Assembly: GCA_023410875.1 (NCBI GenBank)
Contig: JAEYPH010000019.1
Span: forward strand, 46,536 to 110,535
Source: Bacillota bacterium
GTDB lineage: Bacteria; Bacillota; Clostridia; Christensenellales; UMGS416
Length of the DNA stretch: 64,000 bases
Direction of reading: 5' to 3'
Shown here piece by piece: positions 34,387-43,987 of this stretch (the first letter of the stretch is position 1; each line of letters begins with the position of its first letter). The notes below the pieces were generated by a model that worked only from the letters and a program-made list of their open reading frames with translations, was not told the origin of the DNA and made no database searches. Made by a program: the position numbers and the translations under genes.

Positions 34387-35391
34387 TCATGCCTCGTCGG
34401 CGTCATCGCCGGCGGAATCCTCTTCGTCATCCTGCGAATCGTCGGAATCATCCTGGTCCTGATCGTCCGATTGTTCGCCTTCGCCGGATTCCCCGTCATC
34501 CGATGGCGCATACACCGGCCCCTTGCCGCCGGTCAGGTAGAGCACGCCCTTTGTGTGGCCGGCGCTGTTGAGCTCCGGCAGCGCGGCGGACAGCCACGTG
34601 GCCTTGGTCTGCATGTCGGTGGGTTTGCCCAGCTCCACAACCATGCCGTCACGGGTCAGCAGGTTCACGTTAAGCAGGTCGCGGAAATCCGCCTGGGCGA
34701 TCAGCTTGAGCGCCTGCTGGCCCTGCAGCGCGCTCAGCACCGTCTCCATGGCTTCCATGGCGCTCTCATCATGGCCCTGCACGGGCTTGCCCTTCTCGCT
34801 GTGCTTCACATTGACGCCTTCCACCAGCGGGTATTGCCCCGCCGGCAGCTGGTCCACGATGTCCAGCACGCAGCCCTTTTCATCGATGATGACAAAGCGG
34901 CCCATGTAGGCGATGGCGCCATGGGGTATGCGCTGCACGATGTCCAGCACTATCTTGTCCGGATATACCCGCGTGATGTGTTCCACTTCCAGCAGGCCGT
35001 TGCTCTCGATGGCATCGCGCACGGCTGCACTGTTGAGCTTGAAGATGCTGTCTCCCAACCGTATACCGGAAAGCGCAACCACATCCTCGGCGGAGATCGT
35101 ATCGTTGCCGGTGACCTCTACATCGTGTATCTGGAAGATGTTCATGCCCAGCACCACGGCCAGCGCCAGCAGCGCCAGCAATGCGAACAGCACCGGCAAG
35201 CCATAATGCCCGGTGGGCTGGCCGCGGTGCTCCCGCCTGTTCTTGGGTTGCTCCTGCTCTTCCACTTGACGTTGGCCGCGCCGGTCCTCCTCGGCGCGCC
35301 CGGCCTTGCGGCGCTTGCGGTAACGCTTCAAGTCCTCGATGTTGACAACCTTATCGTCCCTTTGCGCGCTTCTGGCGGCCTGCTGCCTCAT
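34387..35391 (-). CDS. ftsQ: Cell division protein FtsQ/DivIB
   Basis: Bitopic divisome protein of 334 residues. A highly charged cytoplasmic N-terminus (Arg/Lys/Glu-rich, about 65 residues) precedes the membrane helix LPVLFALLALLALAVVLGM and a POTRA domain starting IFQIHDVEVTGNDTISAEDVV. The last about 40 residues after VYAPSDD are almost entirely Asp, Glu, Ser and Gln, an unusual acidic tail. The ATG at 35391 has GAGGAG upstream; an ATG at 35406 would abut its own ribosome site. It lies between murA and the DUF881 pair, as in many Firmicutes. Confidence 0.93.
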   Translation of the reverse strand: MRQQAARSAQRDDKVVNIEDLKRYRKRRKAGRAEEDRRGQRQVEEQEQPKNRREHRGQPTGHYGLPVLFALLALLALAVVLGMNIFQIHDVEVTGNDTISAEDVVALSGIRLGDSIFKLNSAAVRDAIESNGLLEVEHITRVYPDKIVLDIVQRIPHGAIAYMGRFVIIDEKGCVLDIVDQLPAGQYPLVEGVNVKHSEKGKPVQGHDESAMEAMETVLSALQGQQALKLIAQADFRDLLNVNLLTRDGMVVELGKPTDMQTKATWLSAALPELNSAGHTKGVLYLTGGKGPVYAPSDDGESGEGEQSDDQDQDDSDDSQDDEEDSAGDDADEA

Positions 35392-35416
35392 CTGTACGCT
35401 CCTCATCCTTCGTGGA

Positions 35417-36670
35417 TTACACCCTCATGATGTCCGCCCCCAGCGCCGAGAGATCCCGGTCCAGGGCTTCGTACCCTCTGTCTATATATCGTATGGCATC
35501 CACTCTTGTTAAGCCTTCGGCCACAAGCCCTGCCAGCACCAGCGCCGCGCCTGCCCGCAGATCTCCGGCGCTCACGCTGGCTCCCGTCAGCTTCTCCACG
35601 CCGTGCACGATGGCCATGCGGTCCCGCACGGTCACGTCTGCTCCCATGCGTATGAGCTCGCCTGCATGGCGGAAGCGGTTCTCGAAAACATTCTCCACGA
35701 CGACGGTGGTTCCTTCTGAAATTGCCGACAGCGCGAAGAACTGCGCCTGCATGTCCGTAGGAAAACCCGGATAGGGCATGGTTTCCAGGCGCTTGACGGC
35801 CAGCGGCCGCTCGGTGCAGCGCAGCCGCAGCCAGCCCGGCCCTTCGCTTATGCTGCAGCCGGTCTCCTGCAGCTTGCTGATCACCGGCATCAGGTGTTCC
35901 GGGCGCACGTCGGTCAGTTCCACATCACCCCGCGTCATGGCAGCCGCAGCCATGTAGGTGCCCGCTACGATGCGGTCCGGTGGTATCGTGAATTCCGCGC
36001 CGTGCAGTTCCTTTACACCGTTGACCTCTATGACGCTGGTGCCCGCGCCGATCACCTGGCCGCCCAAGGCGTTGATGAAGTCCTGCAGCGCCTCGATCTC
36101 CGGCTCCCGGGCGGCGTTGCGTATCACGGTGCGGCCTTCGGCCTTCACGGCGGCCATCATCAGGTTCTCCGTGGCGCCCACGCTGGGGTAATCCAGGCTG
36201 ACCATGGCCCCCATCAGGCGCGACGGCCGGCACACGATGTAGCCGTGGGCCTCCTCGATACCGGCGTTGAGCGCCCGCAGGCCCTTCAGGTGCAAATCGA
36301 TGGGCCGCAGGCCGATCTCGCAGCCGCCGGGGTAGGTGAACAGCGCCCGGCCGAACCGCCCCAATATGGGGCCCAACAGAAAGATCGACGAGCGCAACTC
36401 CCGGGAGAGATGCTCCGGCATCTCCCAAAGGCGGGCGCCCTGGGCGCACAGGCGCACGTCGCTGCCCTCGGTTTGGGTCTCGCAACCCAGGTGCTGCAGG
36501 ATGCGCAGCATGTTTTCCACATCGATCAAACCAGGAACATTATGTAGCACGATCTCTTTGTCGGACAGCAAAACCGCCGCCAGTATGGGCAGCACAGCGT
36601 TCTTGCTGCCGCTCACCCTCAGGCTGCCGGTGAGCTGCCTGCCACCCCGCACCAAAAAGCTGCCGGACAT
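35417..36670 (-). CDS. murA: UDP-N-acetylglucosamine 1-carboxyvinyltransferase MurA
   Basis: First committed enzyme of peptidoglycan synthesis, transferring enolpyruvate from PEP to UDP-GlcNAc. 417 residues, normal length. Seen: GSKNAVLPILAA near residue 20 with the substrate Lys-Asn pair, the active loop YPGGCEIGLRPIDLH with catalytic Cys117 (the fosfomycin target) and GFPTDMQAQF near 310. GGGAGGTG precedes the ATG. It sits between ftsW and ftsQ; murG, which often lies here, is missing. Confidence 0.97.
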   Translation of the reverse strand: MSGSFLVRGGRQLTGSLRVSGSKNAVLPILAAVLLSDKEIVLHNVPGLIDVENMLRILQHLGCETQTEGSDVRLCAQGARLWEMPEHLSRELRSSIFLLGPILGRFGRALFTYPGGCEIGLRPIDLHLKGLRALNAGIEEAHGYIVCRPSRLMGAMVSLDYPSVGATENLMMAAVKAEGRTVIRNAAREPEIEALQDFINALGGQVIGAGTSVIEVNGVKELHGAEFTIPPDRIVAGTYMAAAAMTRGDVELTDVRPEHLMPVISKLQETGCSISEGPGWLRLRCTERPLAVKRLETMPYPGFPTDMQAQFFALSAISEGTTVVVENVFENRFRHAGELIRMGADVTVRDRMAIVHGVEKLTGASVSAGDLRAGAALVLAGLVAEGLTRVDAIRYIDRGYEALDRDLSALGADIMRV

Positions 36671-36753
36671 GGCACACCTCCCGCATTCTCCAAACTAATG
36701 GCATCATATGCGGGAGGGATATACAGGGTGAAAATCGAGATATCCCGGTTTTT

Positions 36754-37884
36754 CTATGTTTTGACCGAACTTCGGCTCACGTTGAGCAGCACACCCACCG
36801 CCGCCATGAAGACGATCAGCGATGTATTGCCGGCGCTGATGAAGGGCAGCGGAACGCCTGTGGGCGGCATTGTGGAAGTCACGACCAGCAGATTGATTAA
36901 AAACTGTATGCCGATGAGCGCCGTAATGCCGGCGGCCAGCATCATGCCGTATTCATCCAGGGCCTTGGCTGCCACGAGCATGCCCCGCCACAGCAGCACC
37001 CAGAAGGCCAGCACCAACGCGCACAGGCCCAGAAAGCCCAGTTCCTCGCCGATGATGGACAGTATGAAGTCGCTGTACATGTAGGGCAGATACAGCAGCT
37101 TCTGCCGGCTGTTGCCCAGCCCCACGCCAAAGACGCCGCCATTGCCCAGCGCGTAGAGGGACTGCACCAATTGGTATCCCTCGTCGTTGGTATCGCCGCC
37201 CACATAGTTCCAGGGGTTCATAAACACGATCAGGCGCGTCATGCGGTAGGCTTCTATGAGTGTGAACACGACGCCGAAGATGATCGTGACACCCAGCATG
37301 ATCAGCAAAGGCTTCAGGCGCACGCCCGCCACCAGCATCATGACCAGCGCCACCAGCAGCGTGCTGCCGGCCATGGAAAGGTTCTTGCCCGCCAGGATCA
37401 GCCCACTGATGCCCCCGGCCACCAAGAGCGGCATACCCAGCCCTTCGGTGAAGACGACCTTGAGTTTGTCGCTGCGCATCTGCTCGCTGTGCTTGGGCGT
37501 CCACCAGGCGATAAAGAACACCACGGCCAAACGCCCAAGCTCCGAAGGCTGGAAGCTGAAGCCGCCGATGTTCAGAAAGCGATTGACGTTGTTCTTACGG
37601 TCGGCAAACAGCACGACGATCAACAGCACGACGCTCAGCAGCACCAGGAAATACGGCACGATGGGCCGGTTGTAGACGCGGTAGGCCAAGACACTGGCCA
37701 GCAGCATCACAACCACGCCTACGCCGGCGCCCAGCAGCTGCTTTGTCAGGTAGAAGGTGCTGCCGCCTTTGTTCTGCTGCGCTTCATAATAACTGGCCGA
37801 GAACACCATGACCAGCCCGAACAGCGTCAGCAGAATCGTGACGGTCAGGATCGCGAAATCCAGTTTTCCCAGCCTGCCCTTCAT
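36754..37884 (-). CDS. ftsW: SEDS-family peptidoglycan glycosyltransferase FtsW/SpoVE
   Basis: Polytopic SEDS protein of 376 residues with about ten membrane segments. Typical sequences are FSFQPSELGRLAVVFFIAWW, the NPWNYVGGDTNDEGYQLVQS region of the large outer loop, ALGNGGVFGVGLGNSRQKLLYLP and PPTGVPLPFISAGNTSL near the end. It polymerises lipid II together with the class B PBP encoded upstream. In a spore former it may be FtsW or the spore-cortex paralogue SpoVE; the dcw position fits either. Its start overlaps the murD stop by 4 bases. Confidence 0.95.
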   Translation of the reverse strand: MKGRLGKLDFAILTVTILLTLFGLVMVFSASYYEAQQNKGGSTFYLTKQLLGAGVGVVVMLLASVLAYRVYNRPIVPYFLVLLSVVLLIVVLFADRKNNVNRFLNIGGFSFQPSELGRLAVVFFIAWWTPKHSEQMRSDKLKVVFTEGLGMPLLVAGGISGLILAGKNLSMAGSTLLVALVMMLVAGVRLKPLLIMLGVTIIFGVVFTLIEAYRMTRLIVFMNPWNYVGGDTNDEGYQLVQSLYALGNGGVFGVGLGNSRQKLLYLPYMYSDFILSIIGEELGFLGLCALVLAFWVLLWRGMLVAAKALDEYGMMLAAGITALIGIQFLINLLVVTSTMPPTGVPLPFISAGNTSLIVFMAAVGVLLNVSRSSVKT

Positions 37885-39266
37885 CTACGCTCCGTTTCGC
37901 TGACCAGCCGCGCCACGATTTCCTTGAACACCCGACCACGTTCCTCAAAATCCCGGAACATGTCAAAGCTGGCGCTGGCCGGCGAGAATAATACATTATA
38001 TCCGGGGTGCGTCATCGCGTATGCCTTGTATACGGCGTCCTCCAGCGACGTTGCGTGCACGATGGGCGCGAAGCCGCGCTCGGCGGCGGCGCGGGCCACC
38101 TGGTCGGCCGTGGCGCCCATGACGACCAGGCCGGCCACGCGCCCGGCCACGATGGCGTCGGCCAGCTCGCCGTAGCCCGTACCCTTGTCATAGCCGCCGG
38201 CGATCAGGATCGTGGGCAGGTTCATGGCCTGCACGTCCTTAATGGAGGAATCGGGATTGGTCGCCTTGGAGTCATTGAAGAAGCGCACGCCCTGATGTTC
38301 GATCACGAACTCCAGGCGGTGCTCCACGCCCTCGAAGGACGCCAGCGTATGGCGCACGACCTGGGGGCTGACACCCATGTACATCGCGCAAGCCGAGGCG
38401 GCCAGCGCGTTCTCCAGGTTGTGTTGGCCGGGGATACGCACCTCTTCCGGCCGGCCCATGGCGGTCAGCTGGCCGTCCCATCGCCAGCAGATGCGCCCAT
38501 CCTTGAGGAAGCAGCCTTCCTGCAACTCCTCCATACGGGAAAACCACGCCACGCGGCAGCGGGCGCGGGTCGCCAGCGCCCGGCACTGCGGGTCGTCCCA
38601 ATTGAGAATCAACACGTCGTCGCCGCGCTGGTTTTCAAACACCCGGGCCTTGGCGTCGATATAGGCCTGCATCGTGTGATGGCGGTTCAGGTGGTCCGGC
38701 GAAAGGTTCAGAATGACGCTGACCCGGGGGCGGAAGCTGTCGATGCTTTCCAGCTGAAAGGAGCTGATCTCCAGCACCATCATGTCCTCGGGGCGCGTAT
38801 CCAGCGCGTGGGCGCAGATGGGGTCGCCGATGTTGCCCACGACGTGGGTGTTGTAGCCTGCCCGGCGGAACATTTGCCCCGTGAGAGCCGTGGTCGTGGT
38901 CTTGCCGTTGGTGCCGGTGATGGCCACGATGGGGCACTGGGTGAACAAATAGCCCAGTTCCACCTCACCCAGCACCGGGCGGCCCAGCTCCCGGGCACGC
39001 AGCACCAGCGCGCTGTCGATGGGCACGCCGGGGCTGATGAAGAGAGCCTCTACCTGCTCCAGCAAGGCGATCGCGTCGCCGCCCAGCTCCAGGCGCACAC
39101 CGGGCACGCTGCCCAGCGCTTCAACGACATCCGGCAGTTGTTCTGCGCTCTTGGCGTCATAGGCGATCACCTGGGCGCCGCGCTCGGCCAGCAGGCGCAC
39201 TGCCGCCAGGCCGCTGCGAGCCATGCCCACGACCATCACCTGAGAACCTTCAAAACTCATACCCAT
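37881..39266 (-). CDS. murD: UDP-N-acetylmuramoyl-L-alanine--D-glutamate ligase MurD
   Basis: Adds D-glutamate to UDP-MurNAc-L-Ala in the cytosol. 461 residues. Seen: an N-terminal Rossmann-like VMVVGMARSGLAAVRLLAERG, the ATP-binding P-loop AITGTNGKTTTTAL, the LNLSPDHLNRH metal/substrate region and the C-terminal FFNDSKATNPDSS and LIAGGYDKG. GGGAGG lies 6 bases before the ATG at 39266. It is coupled to ftsW downstream and follows mraY by 20 bases. Confidence 0.97.
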   Translation of the reverse strand: MGMSFEGSQVMVVGMARSGLAAVRLLAERGAQVIAYDAKSAEQLPDVVEALGSVPGVRLELGGDAIALLEQVEALFISPGVPIDSALVLRARELGRPVLGEVELGYLFTQCPIVAITGTNGKTTTTALTGQMFRRAGYNTHVVGNIGDPICAHALDTRPEDMMVLEISSFQLESIDSFRPRVSVILNLSPDHLNRHHTMQAYIDAKARVFENQRGDDVLILNWDDPQCRALATRARCRVAWFSRMEELQEGCFLKDGRICWRWDGQLTAMGRPEEVRIPGQHNLENALAASACAMYMGVSPQVVRHTLASFEGVEHRLEFVIEHQGVRFFNDSKATNPDSSIKDVQAMNLPTILIAGGYDKGTGYGELADAIVAGRVAGLVVMGATADQVARAAAERGFAPIVHATSLEDAVYKAYAMTHPGYNVLFSPASASFDMFRDFEERGRVFKEIVARLVSETERR

Positions 39267-39286
39267 CCATTCCCTCCCAGCACGGC

Positions 39287-40264
39287 TCAGCGGTAGGCCA
39301 GCAGACCCGCCAGACAGAGCACCGTGGTGATGATCATATACATGGAGACGATGCGCGTCTCCGGATAGCCCAGCATCTCAAAATGGTGATGCAGCGGAGC
39401 CATCTTGAACACCCGCTTCTTGCGGGTCTTGTAGCTTGCGACCTGTATGATGTCGCTGACGGTGGAAGCCATGTACATGCCTGCCATGACCGGCAGCCAC
39501 AGCGGCACGCGGGCCACGATGGCCAGCCAGCTGACCGCCGCTCCCAGCGCCAGCGAACCCGTGTCACCCATGAAGATGCGCGCCGGGAACACATTGAAGC
39601 GCAGAAAGCCCAGGCAAGCCCCCACCAGCGCGCCGGAGATCGTCAGATAATTGGCAATGCCGGGGGCCGGCGTGTTGGCCACAGCCACAAAGATCAGCGT
39701 CATGGCCGCGAAGAACACCACGCCCACGCCGGCAGCCAGGCCGTCCAGCCCGTCGGTCAGGTTCACGCTGTTCATGCCCGCCACAATGACGAACGCGGTG
39801 AACGGGATATAGAACCAACCCAGATCCCATTCGGCGGTCGTGAAGGGCAGCTTGATGGACGTGCCGATGTGCACATAGGCGTATACCGACGCGGCGACCG
39901 CCACGACGACCTGCAGGGCGAATTTCTGCCAACCTCTGAGGCCCATGTTGCGCTTCAGCACGCGCTTGATGTAGTCGTCGGCAAAGCCGATGAGCGCTCC
40001 CGCGCCTATGAGCGCCATGCCCACGATGGCCGAGGGCTCCCAGCGGCGGATCATAACGATACATGTGACCGCCAGGGCGATCAGTATGATCAGACCGCCC
40101 ATGAACGGCGTGCCGCTCTTCTTCTGGTGCCACGTAGGCCCTTCCTCGCGGATGACCTGGCCCAAGTTGAGCTTGCGCATCAGCGGAATGATGAACGGAC
40201 CCACCGCCAGACAGGTCAGAAACGAGATCAGCACCGGCATTATGATGTTCTGTATCATTTGCAT
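39287..40264 (-). CDS. mraY: Phospho-N-acetylmuramoyl-pentapeptide-transferase MraY
   Basis: Membrane enzyme that makes lipid I from UDP-MurNAc-pentapeptide and undecaprenyl phosphate. 325 residues with about ten membrane segments. Conserved acidic sites are visible: FADDYIKRVLKRNMGL, NSVNLTDGLDGLAAG, MGDTGSLALGAA, and the closing loop FKMAPLHHHFEMLGY with its HHH. AAGGA precedes the ATG. It follows murE by 40 bases; murF, which usually lies between murE and mraY, is absent. Confidence 0.97.
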   Translation of the reverse strand: MQMIQNIIMPVLISFLTCLAVGPFIIPLMRKLNLGQVIREEGPTWHQKKSGTPFMGGLIILIALAVTCIVMIRRWEPSAIVGMALIGAGALIGFADDYIKRVLKRNMGLRGWQKFALQVVVAVAASVYAYVHIGTSIKLPFTTAEWDLGWFYIPFTAFVIVAGMNSVNLTDGLDGLAAGVGVVFFAAMTLIFVAVANTPAPGIANYLTISGALVGACLGFLRFNVFPARIFMGDTGSLALGAAVSWLAIVARVPLWLPVMAGMYMASTVSDIIQVASYKTRKKRVFKMAPLHHHFEMLGYPETRIVSMYMIITTVLCLAGLLAYR

Positions 40265-40304
40265 GGGTCCTTAGGGTTCCTTTCGCGAGTTGGGATGCTA
40301 TGGC

Positions 40305-41753
40305 TTATAGCCTGTCCAGATATTTACGGGCCATTTCACGATCATCAAAGTGACGTTTGACGCCCATAACATCCTGATAGGTCTCATGGCCCTTGCCGGC
40401 AATCAGCACCACATCGCCGGGGCGGGCGGCATTGATGGCGGCCTCTATGGCGGCCTCGCGTTCCACGATCTTCAGATAAGGCCTGCCCCCCTCTCGTGCG
40501 CCGACCTCGATGGCGTCCACGATGGAGCGCGGGTCTTCGGTGCGGGGGTTGTCGCTGGTGATGATGGACAAGTCCGCCATGGATGCGGCGATACGGCCCA
40601 TGTGGGGCCGCTTGGTGCGGTCGCGATCACCGCCGCAACCGAACACCAGTATAATGCGGTTCTTCGCGAACACCTTGGCCGCCCGCAGAAGGTTCTCCAG
40701 GCTGTCCTCAGAGTGGGCATAGTCCACCAGAACGGTGAAGCCGTGGGCGTTGTCCACGCGCTCCATACGGCCGTTCATCCGCTTCATGCTCTGCAGGCCG
40801 GTGCGCACGCTTTCCAGCGGCACGCCCAGCAGCAGCGCAGCGCCGGCGGCGGACAGGGCGTTGCTGACGTTGAAGTGGCCGCTCAGGCCCAGCTCCACGG
40901 GCAATGCCCTGCCTTCATAGTTCATCGTGAAGGAAACGCCGTCGGGTCGGGCGTCCACCGCCGTGGCGCGCAAAGCTGCGCGTTCGCTCAGTCCGTACCA
41001 CAGCCGCGGGCCGTGGAAGCCGGCGGCGATGGCCTCTGCGCTCGCGTCGTCGGCATTGAGCACGGCTGCGCGGGCCATGCCGTCGGCGAACATCAGCGCC
41101 TTGGCCTTTTGATAGTTCTCCATGGTCTTGAAGTCGTCCAGGTGGTCCTGGGTCAGGTTGCTGAAAATGGCCACGTCGAACACGATGCCGGCCATCTTGC
41201 GCAGCGCCAGCGCGTGGGCGCTCACTTCCATGACCACGCGATGGCAGCCGGCGTCGGCCATGCGGCGCAGCGCGGCATGGAACTCCATGGGGTCCGGCGT
41301 GGTCAGCGTGGCCGGCAGCGCCTGGTCGCCCACCAGCGTGGCGATGGTGCCCATGAGGCCCACCTTCTCGCCCGCGGCCTCAAAGATCGCCTTGAGCAGA
41401 TAGGTCGTCGTGGTTTTGCCGTTGGTGCCGGTGATGCCCACGACCGAAAGCTGTGCCGCCGGGTTGCCGTGGAATGCCGCGGCCAAACGGGCCAGCGCCT
41501 CGCGGCTGTCGGCCACCCGCACCTGGGGCAGGTTGAGCTCCGGCAGCACCCGCTCCACGACCAGCGCCGCCACGCCCCGCTCCGCCGCCTGGGCGGCGTA
41601 GGCGTGGCCATCCACCTTGGTGCCCGGAATGCACACATACAGCGCGCCGGGCCCTGCCTTGCGCGAATCGATGCTGATGTCTGTGATCTCCGCGTCGGGG
41701 TCGCCGATGATCTCCAGATGGGCGCAGCCTAGCAGCAATTCCGTCAGTTTCAT
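40305..41753 (-). CDS. murE: UDP-MurNAc-tripeptide ligase MurE
   Basis: Adds the third residue of the stem peptide. 482 residues from the start chosen. Seen: the N-terminal domain with DISIDSRKAGPGALYVCIPG, the P-loop VVGITGTNGKTTTTYLL, the lysine-carbamate region and, near the C-terminus, TSDNPRTEDPRSI. The DNPR motif marks the meso-diaminopimelate-adding type, so the cell wall is probably DAP-based. The ATG at 41753 lies 19 bases past the PBP stop; the in-frame start at 41819 would overlap the PBP gene and has no ribosome site. Confidence 0.96.
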   Translation of the reverse strand: MKLTELLLGCAHLEIIGDPDAEITDISIDSRKAGPGALYVCIPGTKVDGHAYAAQAAERGVAALVVERVLPELNLPQVRVADSREALARLAAAFHGNPAAQLSVVGITGTNGKTTTTYLLKAIFEAAGEKVGLMGTIATLVGDQALPATLTTPDPMEFHAALRRMADAGCHRVVMEVSAHALALRKMAGIVFDVAIFSNLTQDHLDDFKTMENYQKAKALMFADGMARAAVLNADDASAEAIAAGFHGPRLWYGLSERAALRATAVDARPDGVSFTMNYEGRALPVELGLSGHFNVSNALSAAGAALLLGVPLESVRTGLQSMKRMNGRMERVDNAHGFTVLVDYAHSEDSLENLLRAAKVFAKNRIILVFGCGGDRDRTKRPHMGRIAASMADLSIITSDNPRTEDPRSIVDAIEVGAREGGRPYLKIVEREAAIEAAINAARPGDVVLIAGKGHETYQDVMGVKRHFDDREMARKYLDRL

Positions 41754-41772
41754 CGCTTTTGTTCTCCGTTTC

Positions 41773-43971
41773 TCAATCGTCTGCGGCCTGGTCATCGCCT
41801 TCGCCGTTCGCCGGCGCAAAGGTAACTTCCACAGTTTCTCCCGGCAGCAGCGGCGTGCCTGGCTCAGGGTTCTGCCCCACGGCCACGCCGCCGGTGCCCT
41901 TGGCCTTCATGCGGAAGCCCATAGACTGTATCGCGTTGTTGGCTTCCACGGCAGGCATGTCGGAGACGTCCGGCACCGGTTGCATGCTGTCCGATGTCTG
42001 GTCATCCACTTGTTTGAGATAGAGGATCACCGTGGAGCCGGGCGCGGCCTCGCTGCCGGGCTTGGGCATTTGGTCGGCCACCTCGCCGCCGAAGCCCTCC
42101 ACGATGCCCTTGAAGCCCTCGGCCTGCAGATCGCTCAGGGCCTTGGTCACGTTCTTGCCGATCTCATCGGGCACGTCCTTGCGCTCGTCCTCGTCGTCCT
42201 TATCCGGTTCCGCGTCGGGCGGCACGTTGCCGTATTGCAGCGCCTGCTCCAGTATCATTTTAGCATAAGGAGCGGCGACGATGCTTCCATAATCCACCGC
42301 CACGTTGGGTTCGTCCACGATGACCAGCACGAGATATTTTGGCTTGTCCGCCGGCGCAAAGGCGATGAACGACGAAATGTGCTTGTCGGCCATGATCTTG
42401 CCGTCGGGGCCGTATTTTTGTGCGGTACCGGTCTTGCCGCCCACGGAATAGCCGTCAATGTGGGCGTGTTTGCCGGAACCCTTGTCCACGACGCTGCGCA
42501 GGATTTCCCGCATGGTTTCCGACGTTTCGGGCTTGATGACCTGACCGAGGACCTCGGGCTGAAAGCTTTCGATGACCTCACCGGAGGGCGAGCGGATCTC
42601 CTTGACGATGGTGGGCTTGATGAGCTTGCCGCCGTTGATGATGGCACTGACCGAAGTAGCCAGCTGCAGCGGCGTCACGGCGATGGCCTGGCCGAAGCCG
42701 ATGCGCGCCAGGTCCACGTTGCGTACATACTTGGGGGCCATCATGATGCCGGAAGCCTCGCCATAGAGCTGGATGCCCGTGGCCTTGCCGATGCCGAAGC
42801 GGTCCAGATAGTCGTAGAAGCGATCCTGCCCCAGCGCCAGGGCGATGGTCATGAACACCGGGTTGCAGGATTTCTGCACGCCCTCGAAAAGGTCCAGATC
42901 GCCGTGGGAGCTGTGGGTCCAGCAGCGGATCTTCTCGCCATCCACGATCTTGTAGCCCGGGCAATAGAAGTGCGTATTGGTGGAAATCACGCCGGCGTCC
43001 AGACCGGCGGCCACGGTCAGTATTTTGAACGTGGAACCCGGCTCATAGGCGTCGGCGATGGCGGAATTGCGCACGCCGGCCCGCAGCGCTTCCAGGTCCT
43101 CGCGGGGCGGGGCGTTGTTGTCAAAGCTGGGCTTCTGGGCGCTGGCCAGTATCTGCATCGTATTGGGGTCCAGCACCAGGATCTCCACACGCTTGGCGTT
43201 CTGTTCCGTCAGCGCGCGCTCGGCCGCGTTCTGGGCGAAAGATTGTACCGCCGCATCGATGGTCAGCACCACGTCGTCGCCATCCACCGGGGGGATGTAG
43301 CTTTCCACGCTGTCGGGGATCGCGCGGCCTTGGGCGTCGGTCTCGCTGAGGATGGAGCCCTCGGTGCCCCGCAAATATTTGTTGAACCGGGACTCGATGC
43401 CTTCCTGCCCATCGCCGTCGATGGACGTGAAGCCCAGTATCTGCGTGGCGAAATCGCGCATGGGATAAAAGCGCGTCATGTCCGCACTCAAATGAACGCC
43501 GGCAAGGTCTTTCTCCAGCACGGCGTTCTTTTCCTCCGTTGTAATCTGGCGCTTGATGAGCACTTCGGACTTTTTGGTGTCCAGCGCCCGGCGCAGCACC
43601 AGCGCTTCATCCACGCCCAGCAGCGAAGCAAGCTCCTTGGCCAGCGTTTGGGCGTAGTTGGGGTCCTTGTTGTTCAGCGCCTGTTTCTTGGCGTGAGCCT
43701 CGATCTCCTTGGGGCGCAGCACCACCATGTAAGAGCTGGCGCTCTGGGCCAGCACCGTACCATAGGTGTCCAGTATGCTGCCGCGCTTGGGCTCGACGGT
43801 CAATTCCCGCGTCCACTGGTCGGCGGCCTTCTGCTTGAGCCAGTCGGCCTTATAAATCTGCCAATAACCCACGCGGAACACGAGGGTCAGCAGCATCACG
43901 CTCGTCATGGCGATCACAATGACGGATATTCTTCTTCTGCTGCTGGCCTTCGGTAGAGCCACCGGTATCAT
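41773..43971 (-). CDS. Class B penicillin-binding protein with PASTA domains (SpoVD/FtsI type)
   Basis: 732-residue transpeptidase. A short cytoplasmic start and membrane anchor (about 17-34), a dimerisation domain, and a transpeptidase domain with catalytic Ser313 (STFK), SCN (368-370) and KTGTAQ. Two PASTA domains follow (about 600-725), starting PDEIGKNVTKALSDLQAEGF and VPDVSDMPAVEANNAIQSMG, as in SpoVD and Pbp2B. It partners with the SEDS protein encoded in the same cluster. SpoVD versus vegetative FtsI cannot be decided. An Asp/Glu-rich linker (DKDDEDERKD) separates the catalytic and PASTA parts. Confidence 0.95.
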   Translation of the reverse strand: MIPVALPKASSRRRISVIVIAMTSVMLLTLVFRVGYWQIYKADWLKQKAADQWTRELTVEPKRGSILDTYGTVLAQSASSYMVVLRPKEIEAHAKKQALNNKDPNYAQTLAKELASLLGVDEALVLRRALDTKKSEVLIKRQITTEEKNAVLEKDLAGVHLSADMTRFYPMRDFATQILGFTSIDGDGQEGIESRFNKYLRGTEGSILSETDAQGRAIPDSVESYIPPVDGDDVVLTIDAAVQSFAQNAAERALTEQNAKRVEILVLDPNTMQILASAQKPSFDNNAPPREDLEALRAGVRNSAIADAYEPGSTFKILTVAAGLDAGVISTNTHFYCPGYKIVDGEKIRCWTHSSHGDLDLFEGVQKSCNPVFMTIALALGQDRFYDYLDRFGIGKATGIQLYGEASGIMMAPKYVRNVDLARIGFGQAIAVTPLQLATSVSAIINGGKLIKPTIVKEIRSPSGEVIESFQPEVLGQVIKPETSETMREILRSVVDKGSGKHAHIDGYSVGGKTGTAQKYGPDGKIMADKHISSFIAFAPADKPKYLVLVIVDEPNVAVDYGSIVAAPYAKMILEQALQYGNVPPDAEPDKDDEDERKDVPDEIGKNVTKALSDLQAEGFKGIVEGFGGEVADQMPKPGSEAAPGSTVILYLKQVDDQTSDSMQPVPDVSDMPAVEANNAIQSMGFRMKAKGTGGVAVGQNPEPGTPLLPGETVEVTFAPANGEGDDQAADD

Positions 43972-43987
43972 TCACCCTTTCTGTTCA

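Noticed and set aside
41617..43956. 779-codon open frame on the plus strand
   Set aside because: Antisense to the PASTA-domain PBP gene, which has all catalytic motifs.
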